This document shows, in pieces, positions 10,746 to 19,306 of a stretch of DNA of 64,000 bases. The stretch is from Mesorhizobium sp. L-8-3 (lineage in GTDB: Bacteria; Pseudomonadota; Alphaproteobacteria; Rhizobiales; Rhizobiaceae): contig NZ_AP023262.1 of assembly GCF_016756615.1 (NCBI RefSeq), positions 372,001 through 436,000 of the forward strand, written 5' to 3'. Under the pieces are notes generated by a model, which did not search any database, was not told where the DNA came from, and saw only the letters and a list, made by a program, of their open reading frames with translations. Each line of letters starts with the position of its first letter. The stretch's first letter is position 1. The translations under genes were made by a program, and so were the position numbers.

Positions 10746-12005
10746 ATGGCCGCGATCGGACTCCTGCTGCTCGCTCTCCTGCTGCTCGTGCTGCGCCAGA
10801 ACATCGTGGTGCTGCTGCTCGCCATCGCCGGCTATGTGCATCTGGTGTGGGGCGACGGTCGCCTCGAATATCTCGTCGAGGATATGTGGATCAGCCTCGG
10901 CAGCGAGGTTCTGTTGTCGATCCCGATGTTCCTGATCGCGGGAAACATCATGACCCGCGGATCGATCGCGAAGCGGCTGATCCGGATCACGACGCTGCTG
11001 ACCGATCCGCTCCCCGGCGGGCTCGGCATCGCGACGATCCTGTCCTGCGCGCTCTTCGCGGCGATCAGCGGCTCCTCGCCGGTGACGCTGCTTGCGGTCG
11101 GGTCGGTCCTCTATCCGGCCCTGCTCGCTCAGGGCTACGACAAGAAATTCGCGCTCGGCGCCATCACCTCGGCCGGAACGCTCGGGATCATCATCCCGCC
11201 ATCGATCCCGCTGATCATCTACGGGCTCGTGACCGAGCAATCCATCGCCGACCTCTTCATCGCCGGCATCGTCCCCGGCCTCGTGTTGACGGCGATGCTC
11301 GCGATCTATTCCTACTGGGTGAACAGGGCCCGCCCCTCGAAATCCTTCGACGGGGCCGCGTTCCTTTCGGCGCTGAGGGAGGGCATCTGGTCGCTGATGC
11401 TGCCGGTGGTGCTGCTTGGCGGCATCTATTCCGGTTACTTCTCGCCGACCGAGGCCGCCGCGGTGGCGCTGGCATACGGGCTGTTGGTCGAGTTCTTCAT
11501 TCACCGGGAGCTGACCTTCGCGGATTTCCGGGCGACGACCCTCGACACGGCGAGGATGCTGGGCATGCTGTTCCCGATCATCGCCGTGGCGCTCAGCCTC
11601 AAGTCGATCCTGACGATCATGCGCGTACCCCATGAGCTCGCGCTCTGGATGACCGATGTCACCACGAGCAAGGTGGCTTTCCTGATCGCGGTGAACCTGC
11701 TGCTTCTGGTCGTCGGCTGCTTCTTCGACGTGATCTCGGCGATCCTCATCCTGGGGCCACTGCTGCTGCCCCCGGCCGTTGCGTTTGGCATCAACCCGAT
11801 CCAGTTCGGAGTCATGATGGTGATCAACCTCGAGATCGGCTTCCTGACGCCGCCCATCGGGCTGAACCTGTTTGTTGCGATGACGGCGTTTCGCGAGAAA
11901 TTCCAGCTGATCTGCGTCTCGGTCCTGCCATTCGCCGCTGTGATACTCGCGGTTCTGATGCTTGTTGCCTTCGTACCCGAGCTCTCGACCATACTGTTGC
12001 GATAG
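10746..12005 (+). CDS. dctM: TRAP transporter large permease DctM
   Basis: The 419-residue, 11-12 helix permease drives sodium-coupled uptake in TRAP systems. Family signatures are SIPMFLIAGNIMTRG, the substrate-pore segment ISGSSPVTLLAVGSVLYPAL, TLGIIIPPSIPLIIYG and GFLTPPIGLNLFV. It completes the dctPQM operon. No further gene follows in this direction for about 600 bp, so transcription of the catabolic cluster probably ends here. Confidence 0.95.
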   Translation: MAAIGLLLLALLLLVLRQNIVVLLLAIAGYVHLVWGDGRLEYLVEDMWISLGSEVLLSIPMFLIAGNIMTRGSIAKRLIRITTLLTDPLPGGLGIATILSCALFAAISGSSPVTLLAVGSVLYPALLAQGYDKKFALGAITSAGTLGIIIPPSIPLIIYGLVTEQSIADLFIAGIVPGLVLTAMLAIYSYWVNRARPSKSFDGAAFLSALREGIWSLMLPVVLLGGIYSGYFSPTEAAAVALAYGLLVEFFIHRELTFADFRATTLDTARMLGMLFPIIAVALSLKSILTIMRVPHELALWMTDVTTSKVAFLIAVNLLLLVVGCFFDVISAILILGPLLLPPAVAFGINPIQFGVMMVINLEIGFLTPPIGLNLFVAMTAFREKFQLICVSVLPFAAVILAVLMLVAFVPELSTILLR

Positions 12006-12083
12006 CGACGGGCCGCGCAGAACAGTCTTTTTGCAGCCCATCTCGGCCCGGAAGCTCCTCGTTGTGCCGGGCTTTGATATCAA

Positions 12084-12114
12084 CCCGACTGGACGTGTCC
12101 AGCATCCAGTCGGG
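12084..12114. terminator. 10-bp stem hairpin after dctM
   Basis: CCCGACTGGA and TCCAGTCGGG form a perfect 10-bp stem with an 11-nt loop about 80 bp after the dctM stop. There is no U-run on the plus strand; on the minus strand GGTTGATATC follows. It could end transcription from either side, or simply be a palindrome within the decayed minus-strand gene whose last codons it overlaps. Confidence 0.4.
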
Positions 12115-12493
12115 TGGGCGGCGAGTTGCCGCCCGGATTGAAGTAGACATTGGTGTAGCCGAGCACGCCCGGCGGTGTCAGTTTCGGATGCGAGTCATGA
12201 CGATGGCGGAAACGGGCGCCGGTCCCTCGACGTCTCTCATGATAAGCGTCCAATTCCCGTCGGGGCCGGCCACGACCGAGCCCATGTCGATCGGCGCGCC
12301 GTCGGCACCTATGAGCGTGACCGTCACTGTCGAGCTGGTCGGCGACCTTCCGGTGAAGATCGGCGAGAGATAGAGCAGTTCCTCGACTTCCTCGTCCTCG
12401 TCCTCTTCGTCCTCGCCGAGCACCCGGCTGATCTCGATCGGATCCGGCGCCGCATTCACATATCGCGATCCGTGGCGCTTGCGATCAGGCGAT

Positions 12494-12517
12494 AGTTGGA
12501 CCTTGGGGCAACGCGGC
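12494..12517 (+). promoter_or_regulatory. Shared 24-bp putative operator, copy A
   Basis: The site reads AGTTGGACCTTGGGG followed by CAACGCGGC, and contains the inverted repeat GTTG-N10-CAAC. It lies 101 bp upstream of the DUF3141 start. Copies at 19109-19132 (22 of 24 identical) and 21688-21711 (23 of 24, opposite strand) lie at similar distances from two other genes. A TTGACT that could be a -35 box is at 12563. Intergenic position, spacing and identity support a transcription-factor site. Confidence 0.65.
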
Positions 12518-12618
12518 CGCGTGTTCCCAGGTGCGACCCGGAGGCCGCTACCCTCGCGAATCTTGACTGTTGCACGCACGCGAAGAAAAAATATCGTTAC
12601 ATTCGCCAAGTATATTTG

Positions 12619-14940
12619 ATGGAGATCAATGCCCTGCGATCAACCGTAGGGAGTTTACAGTCCCTTGGCGCCTTGTCAGTCCGCCGGTGCCTTGTCGCGG
12701 AGATGCAAATGCTTGCTGAAGCTGCTTCCTATGGACTCGACGCCTGGCAGCGTTCCATCCTCTTCCTCGATGTGATGCGGCGCAGGGCCGTCCAGTATGA
12801 CGAGCATGCGTCGGAAGCCGTGCCCCATGTGCTCGACTTCGATGCCGAACTCGTCTGTGACGGCCGCGAGTTCGCGCGCCCCGTCAACTATCTCCTCGTG
12901 CGCATCGTCCCCCCGCAGGGCGTCGAGATCGACAGCCGCAAGCGGCCATTCGTGGTCGTCGATCCAAGGGCTGGGCACGGACCCGGAATCGGCGGCTTCA
13001 AGGCCGACAGCGAGATCGGCGTGGCGACGAAGGCCGGCCACCCGTGCTACTTCGTGGGCTTCCTGCCCGATCCCGTGCCGGGCCAGACCATCGAGGACAT
13101 CGCCGAGGCGGAGGCGCGGTTTCTCGAGATCGTGAGCGATCGCCACCCCGGGGCCGAAGGCAAGCCCTGCGTGATCGGGAACTGTCAGGCCGGCTGGGCG
13201 ATGATGATGGTGAACGCCCTGCGGCCGGAGCTTTTCGGCCCGATCATCGTCGCGGGCTCACCGCTCTCCTACTGGGCGGGCGTGAAGGGTCAGTACCCGA
13301 TGCGCTATTCCGGCGGCCTGCTCGGCGGCTCATGGCTCACGGCCCTCGCCGGGGACCTCGGGCAGGGTGTCTTCGACGGCGCCTGGCTGGTGCAGAACTT
13401 CGAGAACCAGAACCCGGCGAACACGCTGTGGACCAAGCAGTACAATCTCTACTCGCAGATCGACACGGAGGCCGAACGCTATCTCGGCTTCGAGAAATGG
13501 TGGGGCGGTCATGTCCTGCTGAACGCCGAGGAAATGCAGTGGATCGTCGACGAGCTCTTCGTCGGCAACAAGCTCGCCGCCGGTGAGATCCGCACTTCCG
13601 ACGGTGTCGCCATCGACCTGCGCAACATCCGCGCGCCGATCGTGGTCTTCTGCTCGAAGGGCGATAACATCACGCCGCCGCAGCAGGCGCTCGATTGGAT
13701 CCTCGATCTCTATGACAGCGTCGACGAGATCCGCGCCCACGGCCAGACGATCGTCTACACCATCCACGACACGATCGGGCACCTCGGCATCTTCGTCTCG
13801 GCCGGCGTTGCAAAGAAGGAGCATGACGAGTTCGCCTCCAACATCGACTTCGTCGACGTGCTGCCGCCCGGGCTCTACGAAGCCATTCTCGAACCGAAGG
13901 ATGCCACGATCGAAAACGCCGAGCTCGTTACCGGCGAATGGGTGATGCGCTGCGAGCCGCGAACGCTGGACGACATCCGCGCCCTTGGTGGCAACAATCT
14001 CGAGGACGAGCGCCGCTTTGCTGCCGCTGCCCGGCTTTCCGAGATCAACCTCGCACTCTATCGCGCCCTCGTGCAGCCATGGGTCAAAGCGACGATGACG
14101 CCGCCAGTGGCCGAAGCAGTGCGTCGAATGCACCCGCTGCGCCTCCAATACGAGCTCTACGGCCCGCGCAATCCTTTCATGGCATGGGTGGAAACCGCGG
14201 CTGGCCGGGTCCGCGAGGAGCGGAGCCCGGTCGCTGGCGACAATCCGTTCCTCAAGCTCCAGCAGCAGGCTTCTGAGCAAATCGTCGAAGGCCTCGATGC
14301 CTGGCGCAAGACTGCCGAGCGGCTGTCGGAGGAGACTTTTCGTGCCCTCTACGGAGCGCCGACCCTGCAAGCCGCGCTCGGGATCGACACCGGGTCGCAG
14401 CGCCCGCCGCGCAAGGCAGCGAAGAGCCTGCTCCACAATGCCCTGGTCGAACGGCGGATCGCGGAACTCAGGGCGGCCATAACCCAGGGCGGGCTGCGGG
14501 AAGCACTGCTGCGCTCAATGGTCTATGTCGGCATGGCCCGCGGCAGGGTCGACGAGCGCAGCTTCGAGGCGATCCGCCGGATCCGCGAAAAGGCCCCCCG
14601 CGCCGCTGAAGTGACCCTCGCCGAATTCAAGGCGCTGCTGCGCGAGCAGTTCTTCATGGTGCTGATCGACGAGGATGCCGCACTCGCAGCGCTTCCAGGT
14701 CTTTTGCCTGAAGGCCGCGACGAGCGCCGCGACGCGCTGGATCTGCTTACCAATGTGCTGACGGCATCCGGGCCGCTGACCGACGCTGCAGCGGAGCGGA
14801 TGAAGCGGATCACCGAGCTTTTCGCCATCGGAACAAGCAAGGGGCGGAGCTCGAAGATCGAACGTGTCGAATCCGAGACGAGCGGTGCTTCGACCAGTGA
14901 ATCCGCGGCGCAGGGTTCGCAGCCGAACGTTTCGCATTGA
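12619..14940 (+). CDS. DUF3141 protein, PHA-synthase/depolymerase-like hydrolase
   Basis: This 773-residue protein has an N-terminal alpha/beta-hydrolase half like poly(3-hydroxyalkanoate) enzymes and a long helical C-terminal half. The nucleophile elbow is GNCQAGWAMMMV with Cys189 where most hydrolases have Ser, as in PhaC synthases. The probable catalytic acid and His are in FCSKGDNITPP and DTIGHLGIFVS. The ATG at 12619 (MEINALRSTVG) fits the usual family length; an earlier in-frame start would run through the operator. It is the first gene of an operon with pta, ackA and fabI, an arrangement known in rhizobia. It may supply or consume acyl-CoA, but its reaction is unproven. Confidence 0.85.
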   Translation: MEINALRSTVGSLQSLGALSVRRCLVAEMQMLAEAASYGLDAWQRSILFLDVMRRRAVQYDEHASEAVPHVLDFDAELVCDGREFARPVNYLLVRIVPPQGVEIDSRKRPFVVVDPRAGHGPGIGGFKADSEIGVATKAGHPCYFVGFLPDPVPGQTIEDIAEAEARFLEIVSDRHPGAEGKPCVIGNCQAGWAMMMVNALRPELFGPIIVAGSPLSYWAGVKGQYPMRYSGGLLGGSWLTALAGDLGQGVFDGAWLVQNFENQNPANTLWTKQYNLYSQIDTEAERYLGFEKWWGGHVLLNAEEMQWIVDELFVGNKLAAGEIRTSDGVAIDLRNIRAPIVVFCSKGDNITPPQQALDWILDLYDSVDEIRAHGQTIVYTIHDTIGHLGIFVSAGVAKKEHDEFASNIDFVDVLPPGLYEAILEPKDATIENAELVTGEWVMRCEPRTLDDIRALGGNNLEDERRFAAAARLSEINLALYRALVQPWVKATMTPPVAEAVRRMHPLRLQYELYGPRNPFMAWVETAAGRVREERSPVAGDNPFLKLQQQASEQIVEGLDAWRKTAERLSEETFRALYGAPTLQAALGIDTGSQRPPRKAAKSLLHNALVERRIAELRAAITQGGLREALLRSMVYVGMARGRVDERSFEAIRRIREKAPRAAEVTLAEFKALLREQFFMVLIDEDAALAALPGLLPEGRDERRDALDLLTNVLTASGPLTDAAAERMKRITELFAIGTSKGRSSKIERVESETSGASTSESAAQGSQPNVSH

Positions 14941-15097
14941 ACAAGGAATTCGGGGATGAAGCGCCATGCCGGCGATGGCCCCGATCGGAAACAAAGAGAT
15001 GGACCGGCACCCTCGGGATGGCCCGATGCCAAGCTCAGTCCCGTCTGTCTCGTCGAAGCGTTGCGAAGGACGGCCTTCGCAGGAGTGAGGAACAGTC

Positions 15098-16057
15098 ATG
15101 TCGGAAGTCCCGCAGGAACCGTCAAGGGTCTCTTCCAAGTACGACCGGCTGATCGCCGCCGCACAGGTGGAGGAGCCAGCCCGAACGATCGTAGCCCATC
15201 CCTGCGACGAGACTTCGCTGCAAGGGGCGCTTCAGGCCGCCGCCGCCCGGCTGATCCTGCCGGTCCTGGTCGGTCCCGAGGCAAAGATCCGGGCCGTTGC
15301 GCAGGCGCACCACCTTGACCTTGCCGACTGCGAGATCGTCGACGCACCGCACAGCCACGCTGCCGCAGCCCAGGCCGTCGCTCTTGTCCGCGAGGGCAGG
15401 GGCGAACTTCTGATGAAGGGCAGCCTGCACACCGACGAACTGATGCGGGAGGTGACCGCCTCGGCCACCGGGCTCAGGACCGAGCGCCGGATCAGCCATG
15501 TCTTCATCATGGACGTGCCCGGCCACGCCGACACGCTCTTCATCACCGACGCCGCGATCAACATCTTCCCCGATCTCGACGCCAAGCGCGACATCATCCA
15601 GAACGCCATCGACCTCTTCATCGCGGTCGGCCTGGGCCAGCCGCGGGTGGCGATCCTGTCGGCGGTGGAAATGGTCACGACCAAGATACCTTCGACCATC
15701 GAGGCTGCTGCGCTGTGCAAGATGGCCGAGCGCGGCCAGATCACAGGCGGATTGCTCGAGGGCCCGCTCGCCTTCGACAATGCCATCGACCCCGAGGCCG
15801 CGCGCATCAAGGAGATCGCCTCGCCGGTGGCGGGCCACGCCCAGATCCTCGTCGTTCCCGATCTCGAAGCGGGTAACATGCTGGCGAAGAACCTCACCTT
15901 TCTCGCCCATGCCGACGCCGCCGGTCTCGTGCTCGGCGCCAGGGTGCCGATCGTGCTGACCTCGCGGGCGGACTCGGTGCGCACGCGCCTCGCCTCCTGC
16001 GCCGTTGCCTCCCTCTACGCCGCCGCCCGGCGTCGCGTCACCCAAGTGGCGGCATGA
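15098..16057 (+). CDS. pta: Phosphate acetyltransferase (Pta/Ptb family)
   Basis: A 319-residue enzyme interconverts acetyl-CoA (or another short acyl-CoA) and acyl phosphate. The family fold is recognised by [53 protein letters not shown] and the C-terminal [21 protein letters not shown]. Length fits the short Ptb-like class found with ackA in alphaproteobacteria rather than the long enteric Pta. GAGTGAGGAACAG precedes the ATG. It is followed 4 bp later by ackA; the pair makes ATP and acetate from acetyl-CoA or runs in reverse. Confidence 0.93.
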   Translation: MSEVPQEPSRVSSKYDRLIAAAQVEEPARTIVAHPCDETSLQGALQAAAARLILPVLVGPEAKIRAVAQAHHLDLADCEIVDAPHSHAAAAQAVALVREGRGELLMKGSLHTDELMREVTASATGLRTERRISHVFIMDVPGHADTLFITDAAINIFPDLDAKRDIIQNAIDLFIAVGLGQPRVAILSAVEMVTTKIPSTIEAAALCKMAERGQITGGLLEGPLAFDNAIDPEAARIKEIASPVAGHAQILVVPDLEAGNMLAKNLTFLAHADAAGLVLGARVPIVLTSRADSVRTRLASCAVASLYAAARRRVTQVAA

Positions 16058-16061
16058 ACCG

Positions 16062-17237
16062 ATGGACGCGATCCTCGTCATCAACGCCGGCTCCTCGAGC
16101 CTGAAGTTTCAGATCTTCGGCCTTGTCGATGGCGCACCGGTCCGCCAGGTGCGCGGGCAGGTCGAGGGCATCGGCACCCGACCCCGCCTGGGCGCCGCTG
16201 CCGCCGACGGCACCGCGCTTGTCGATCAGGGCTACGCGCCTGAGGAGATCCGCGACCTGCCCGCCGCGCTCGCCACGACCAGGCACTGGCTCGGCACCCT
16301 GGACGGCTTCGAACTGCGTGCCATCGGGCACCGCGTCGTCCACGGCGGCCCGGACTTCTCCGGTCCTGTCCTGATCGACGCGGCCGTGCTCGACCGGCTC
16401 GCCTATCTCCAGGATCTCGCGCCGCTGCACCAGCCGAACAATCTCGCACCGATCCGGCTCGCCATGGAGATCAACCCGGACGTGCCGCAGGTCGCCTGCT
16501 TCGACACGGCTTTTCACCGCGGCCACGCCATGCATTCCGACTGCTACGCACTGCCGCGAGCCCTCTACGAAGAAGGCGTGCGCCGCTACGGCTTCCACGG
16601 CCTCTCCTACGAATACATCTCCGAACGGATGCGCGAGATAGCGCCTGCCGCCGGCCGGGTCATCGTCGCCCATCTCGGCAGCGGTGCCTCGATGTGCGCG
16701 CTCCACGATGGCCGCAGCATCGAGAGCACCATGGGCTTCACCGCCCTCGACGGCCTGCCGATGGGCACGCGGCCAGGCCAGCTCGACCCCGGCATCGTGC
16801 TCTATCTGATCGACCAGCGCGGCATGAGCGTGAAGGAAGTCACCGACTTGCTCTACAAGGAGTCCGGCCTCAAAGGCCTCTCGGGCATCTCCAACGACAT
16901 GCGCGACCTGCTGGCGAGCGACGACCCGCATGCCGGCCTGGCGCTCGACCACTTCGTCCACCGCTGCGGGCTGAGCGCCGGCATGCTCGCCGCCGCGCTC
17001 GGTGGCCTCGACGCTTTCGTCTTCACCGCCGGCGTCGGAGAGAACTCGGCCGCCATCCGCGCCCGCATCGCCGAACGCCTGGCCTGGCTCGGCGCCAAGG
17101 TCGACGCAGCCGCCAACGATACCGGTGCCACTTGCATCTCAACGCCAGCGAGCCGCGTCGGGCTATATGTCATCCCAACCGACGAGGAACTGATGATCGC
17201 CCGGCACACGCTCGCCTTCATTGCCGCCCCGACCTGA
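16062..17237 (+). CDS. ackA: Acetate kinase
   Basis: The 391-residue kinase transfers phosphate between acetyl phosphate and ADP. Signatures are the N-terminal phosphate loop [14 protein letters not shown], the catalytic-site segment [52 protein letters not shown] and the adenine-site [13 protein letters not shown]. It immediately follows pta. The next gene, fabI, starts 16 bp after its stop, so the four genes form one transcript. In Sinorhizobium an equivalent operon is reported to be phosphate-stress induced; no Pho box is obvious here. Confidence 0.96.
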   Translation: MDAILVINAGSSSLKFQIFGLVDGAPVRQVRGQVEGIGTRPRLGAAAADGTALVDQGYAPEEIRDLPAALATTRHWLGTLDGFELRAIGHRVVHGGPDFSGPVLIDAAVLDRLAYLQDLAPLHQPNNLAPIRLAMEINPDVPQVACFDTAFHRGHAMHSDCYALPRALYEEGVRRYGFHGLSYEYISERMREIAPAAGRVIVAHLGSGASMCALHDGRSIESTMGFTALDGLPMGTRPGQLDPGIVLYLIDQRGMSVKEVTDLLYKESGLKGLSGISNDMRDLLASDDPHAGLALDHFVHRCGLSAGMLAAALGGLDAFVFTAGVGENSAAIRARIAERLAWLGAKVDAAANDTGATCISTPASRVGLYVIPTDEELMIARHTLAFIAAPT

Positions 17238-17253
17238 ATCGCCGGAGATCGCC

Positions 17254-18060
17254 ATGTCGCATGAGACCGCCATATCCATCCCCACCGTCAAGGCCGGCAA
17301 GATCCTCGAGGGCCGCAAGGGCCTGATCGTCGGCATTGCCAACGACCGCTCGATTGCCTGGGGCTGCGCCCGTGCCTTCCGCGCGTTCGGCGCCGAGCTC
17401 GCCGTCACCTATCTCAACGACAAGGCGAAGCCGCACGTCGCGCCGCTTGCCGAGGCCCTCGATGCCCCGATCTTCATGCCGCTGGATGTGAGCGTGCCCG
17501 GCCAGCTCGAGGCGGTCTTCGACCGCATTTCCGAGACCTGGGGCGAGCTTGACTTCCTGGTACACTCGATCGCTTTCTCGCCCAGGGACACGCTTCAGGG
17601 TCGGGTCACCGACGTCCCGCGCGACGGCTTCCTGACGACCATGGACGTCTCCTGCTGGTCCTTCATCCGCATGGGTCACCTCGCCGAACCGCTGATGAAG
17701 AATGGCGGCACGCTCTTCGCCATGACCTACTACGGCTCGCAGATGGTGGTGGAGAACTACAACATCATGGGTGTCGCCAAGGCTGCGCTCGAGGCCGCCG
17801 TCCGCTACATGGCCGCCGAGCTTGGACCCAAGCGAATCAGGGTACACGCGATCTCTCCCGGTCCGCTCGCCACGCGCGCCGCCTCGGGAATCCCCGACTT
17901 CGACGAGCTCCTCGCCAAGGCAAAGTCCAAGGCCCCTTCGCGCGAGCTCGTCGACATAGACGATGTCGGCGCCGCAACCGCCTTCCTCGCCCACGACGCC
18001 GCGCGCCTCATCACCGGCCAGGTGCTCTATGTCGACGGAGGATACCACATCATGGACTGA
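17254..18060 (+). CDS. fabI: Enoyl-ACP reductase FabI
   Basis: The 268-residue NADH-dependent short-chain reductase catalyses the last step of fatty-acid elongation. Signatures are GLIVGIANDRSIAWGCARAF for NADH binding, the catalytic Tyr169 and Lys176 in YNIMGVAK, and GPLATRAASGI. GGAGATCGCC precedes the ATG. It ends the DUF3141-pta-ackA-fabI operon. It may be a second FabI linked to acyl-CoA/acetate metabolism, since housekeeping fabI usually lies elsewhere. Confidence 0.93.
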   Translation: MSHETAISIPTVKAGKILEGRKGLIVGIANDRSIAWGCARAFRAFGAELAVTYLNDKAKPHVAPLAEALDAPIFMPLDVSVPGQLEAVFDRISETWGELDFLVHSIAFSPRDTLQGRVTDVPRDGFLTTMDVSCWSFIRMGHLAEPLMKNGGTLFAMTYYGSQMVVENYNIMGVAKAALEAAVRYMAAELGPKRIRVHAISPGPLATRAASGIPDFDELLAKAKSKAPSRELVDIDDVGAATAFLAHDAARLITGQVLYVDGGYHIMD

Positions 18061-18071
18061 CACGGTCTGTC

Positions 18072-18114
18072 CGGTGACGGTGGCGCCTCGTCACCGAGTG
18101 CCGTCTGCGACGGC
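18072..18114. terminator. Two hairpins between convergent genes
   Basis: CGGTGACG and CGTCACCG pair over a 9-nt loop, and 3 bp later GCCGTC and GACGGC pair over TGC. They lie between the ends of fabI and the convergent outer-membrane protein gene. There is no U-tract, so Rho-independent termination is only suggested. Confidence 0.4.
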
Positions 18115-18187
18115 CCCATCATGTGAAGTCATGCGCCGATTGCGCCCGAGGTCGGGTCTTCCCCATCGGGCTCTCGCGGGTTCGCTC

Positions 18188-18994
18188 CTATTTCTTCGGA
18201 AACAGGAACGTAACCGCGGCGCGCGCTCCGAAGCCATCCGGCCCGCCCTCAGGAGTTTCGGCCCAGTATCGGACGCCGGCCTGCAGGCTGACCGGCTGGT
18301 GTCCGAACTTCACCAGCTTGCTAATCATGAAGTTGACCGGCACTGACCAGGCCTCGTTGGTCCAGTCGTAGGTGGATTCCGTGTTGAGCGCGAAGGTCCA
18401 GGCATCCGCCGTGGTATAGCTGACGAAAGGCTGCAGGAATGTGGAATTCACGTCCGGTCGCGCTTCCGGTCCGGCGAATGACCAGATGTGGTTGGCCAGC
18501 ATACCGTAGGTCCATGGTCCCGTTTGCTTCAGGACCACGCCGGTCGGTCCAGCGCCCCATTTGTCGCCGCCCAGCAGCGGGTCGGTGCCTGTCGGAATCA
18601 GGAACGCCGGTCCGGCACCCCAGATGATGCCGCCGGGCCCCGGTGCCTTGGGCGAGAAGAACAGGCTCTGCACCGTGTCGCCGAGCCCCGACTGGGTGCC
18701 GGACGGGCCGGCGATGTCGTCCTGCCAGATGACCGGCAGGATCGTGCGCGAGATGATGTTCCAATCCTCGTTGAGCGAGATCGGGATGACCGGCTGGATG
18801 TTCAGCGTCACCTTGTCGCCGTCATTCGGCCCGAAGCCGGAATCGTAGTTGAACTGAAACGGCACGCTGATCAGCGAGGCGACAGGGTTCGACAACTGCT
18901 TGGCGAGGTCCGCTTCCTGGGCCCTGGCGGATGTGCCGGCAGCTATGACCGTCAGCGACGCCAAGAGACCAAGGATAACTCTACCCGACTTCAT
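18188..18994 (-). CDS. Outer-membrane transporter-like beta-barrel protein
   Basis: This 268-residue exported protein has a Sec signal (MKSGRVILGLLASLTVIAAG, cleavage near SARAQ). The mature part alternates beta-strands and turns (QFNYDSGFGPNDGDKVTLNI, NIISRTILPVIWQDD, FGARAAVTFLF) and ends in ...FLFPKK. It resembles the poorly characterised bacterial transporter/neuromedin U-like barrel family. The start at 18994 is chosen for the signal peptide; upstream in-frame codons look non-coding. Putative operator copy B lies about 115 bp upstream, linking it to the sulfatase and DUF3141 operons. The substrate is unknown. Confidence 0.75.
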   Translation of the reverse strand: MKSGRVILGLLASLTVIAAGTSARAQEADLAKQLSNPVASLISVPFQFNYDSGFGPNDGDKVTLNIQPVIPISLNEDWNIISRTILPVIWQDDIAGPSGTQSGLGDTVQSLFFSPKAPGPGGIIWGAGPAFLIPTGTDPLLGGDKWGAGPTGVVLKQTGPWTYGMLANHIWSFAGPEARPDVNSTFLQPFVSYTTADAWTFALNTESTYDWTNEAWSVPVNFMISKLVKFGHQPVSLQAGVRYWAETPEGGPDGFGARAAVTFLFPKK

Positions 18995-19108
18995 CGCGCT
19001 TCTCTGTTTCTTTGCGGGCAACGGTGCCATGGATCGAAGCGCCGAGCAATTGCCCGGGCGATGCCGACCCTGCTTGCCGAATTGATAGCGCAGGCAGGAT
19101 GGTGTGAT

Positions 19109-19132
19109 AGTTGGACCTTGGTGCAACGCAGC
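19109..19132 (+). promoter_or_regulatory. Shared 24-bp putative operator, copy B
   Basis: AGTTGGACCTTGG-T-GCAACGCAGC differs at two positions from copy A and keeps GTTG-N10-CAAC. It lies between the divergent outer-membrane protein gene (start 18994) and the histidine kinase gene (start 19307), so it could act on either. Distance to the former, 114 bp, matches the other copies better. Confidence 0.62.
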
Positions 19133-19306
19133 TTCGGCATTAAGCAATGGTTCGAACGCCGAGAGGGCCCGATAGCCTCCCCAGGCTTCTTTCGTGTGTC
19201 CCGGAAACGGTCATGACCGTGTCAAACAGGGGACACGAGAGACCCTTATGGCTTCCGTTCTCCCTGTCGGCTAAGTTCAGCCAGCCGTTGCATCGATGGA
19301 ATCGTC

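Larger units (their letters stand above)
12080..12609 (-). pseudogene. Remnant of an Ig-like-repeat surface protein gene
   Basis: The minus strand encodes an acidic linker (GEDEEDEDEEVEELL) followed by a beta-rich Ig-like stretch (SSTVTVTLIGADGAPIDMG, then GPDGNWTLIMRDVEGPAPV). The frame stops at 12178. Shifting one base continues a sensible C terminus (TPPGVLGYTNVYFNPGGN...) to a stop at 12080-12082. No credible signal peptide or start is visible. This looks like the C-terminal end of a large secreted or adhesin-type protein, truncated at the N terminus and frameshifted. The family is an inference from composition only. Confidence 0.45.

Noticed and set aside
10710..12083. A 457-codon minus-strand frame opposite dctM
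   Set aside because: The product is extremely hydrophilic and low in complexity, being the complement of a membrane protein; dctM has strong family signatures.
12494..12517. The 24-bp repeat as a sigma-54 promoter or as an IS end
   Set aside because: It lacks TGGCAC-N5-TTGC spacing, has no adjacent transposase or target duplication, and each copy is intergenic or in decayed sequence with fixed distance to a gene start.
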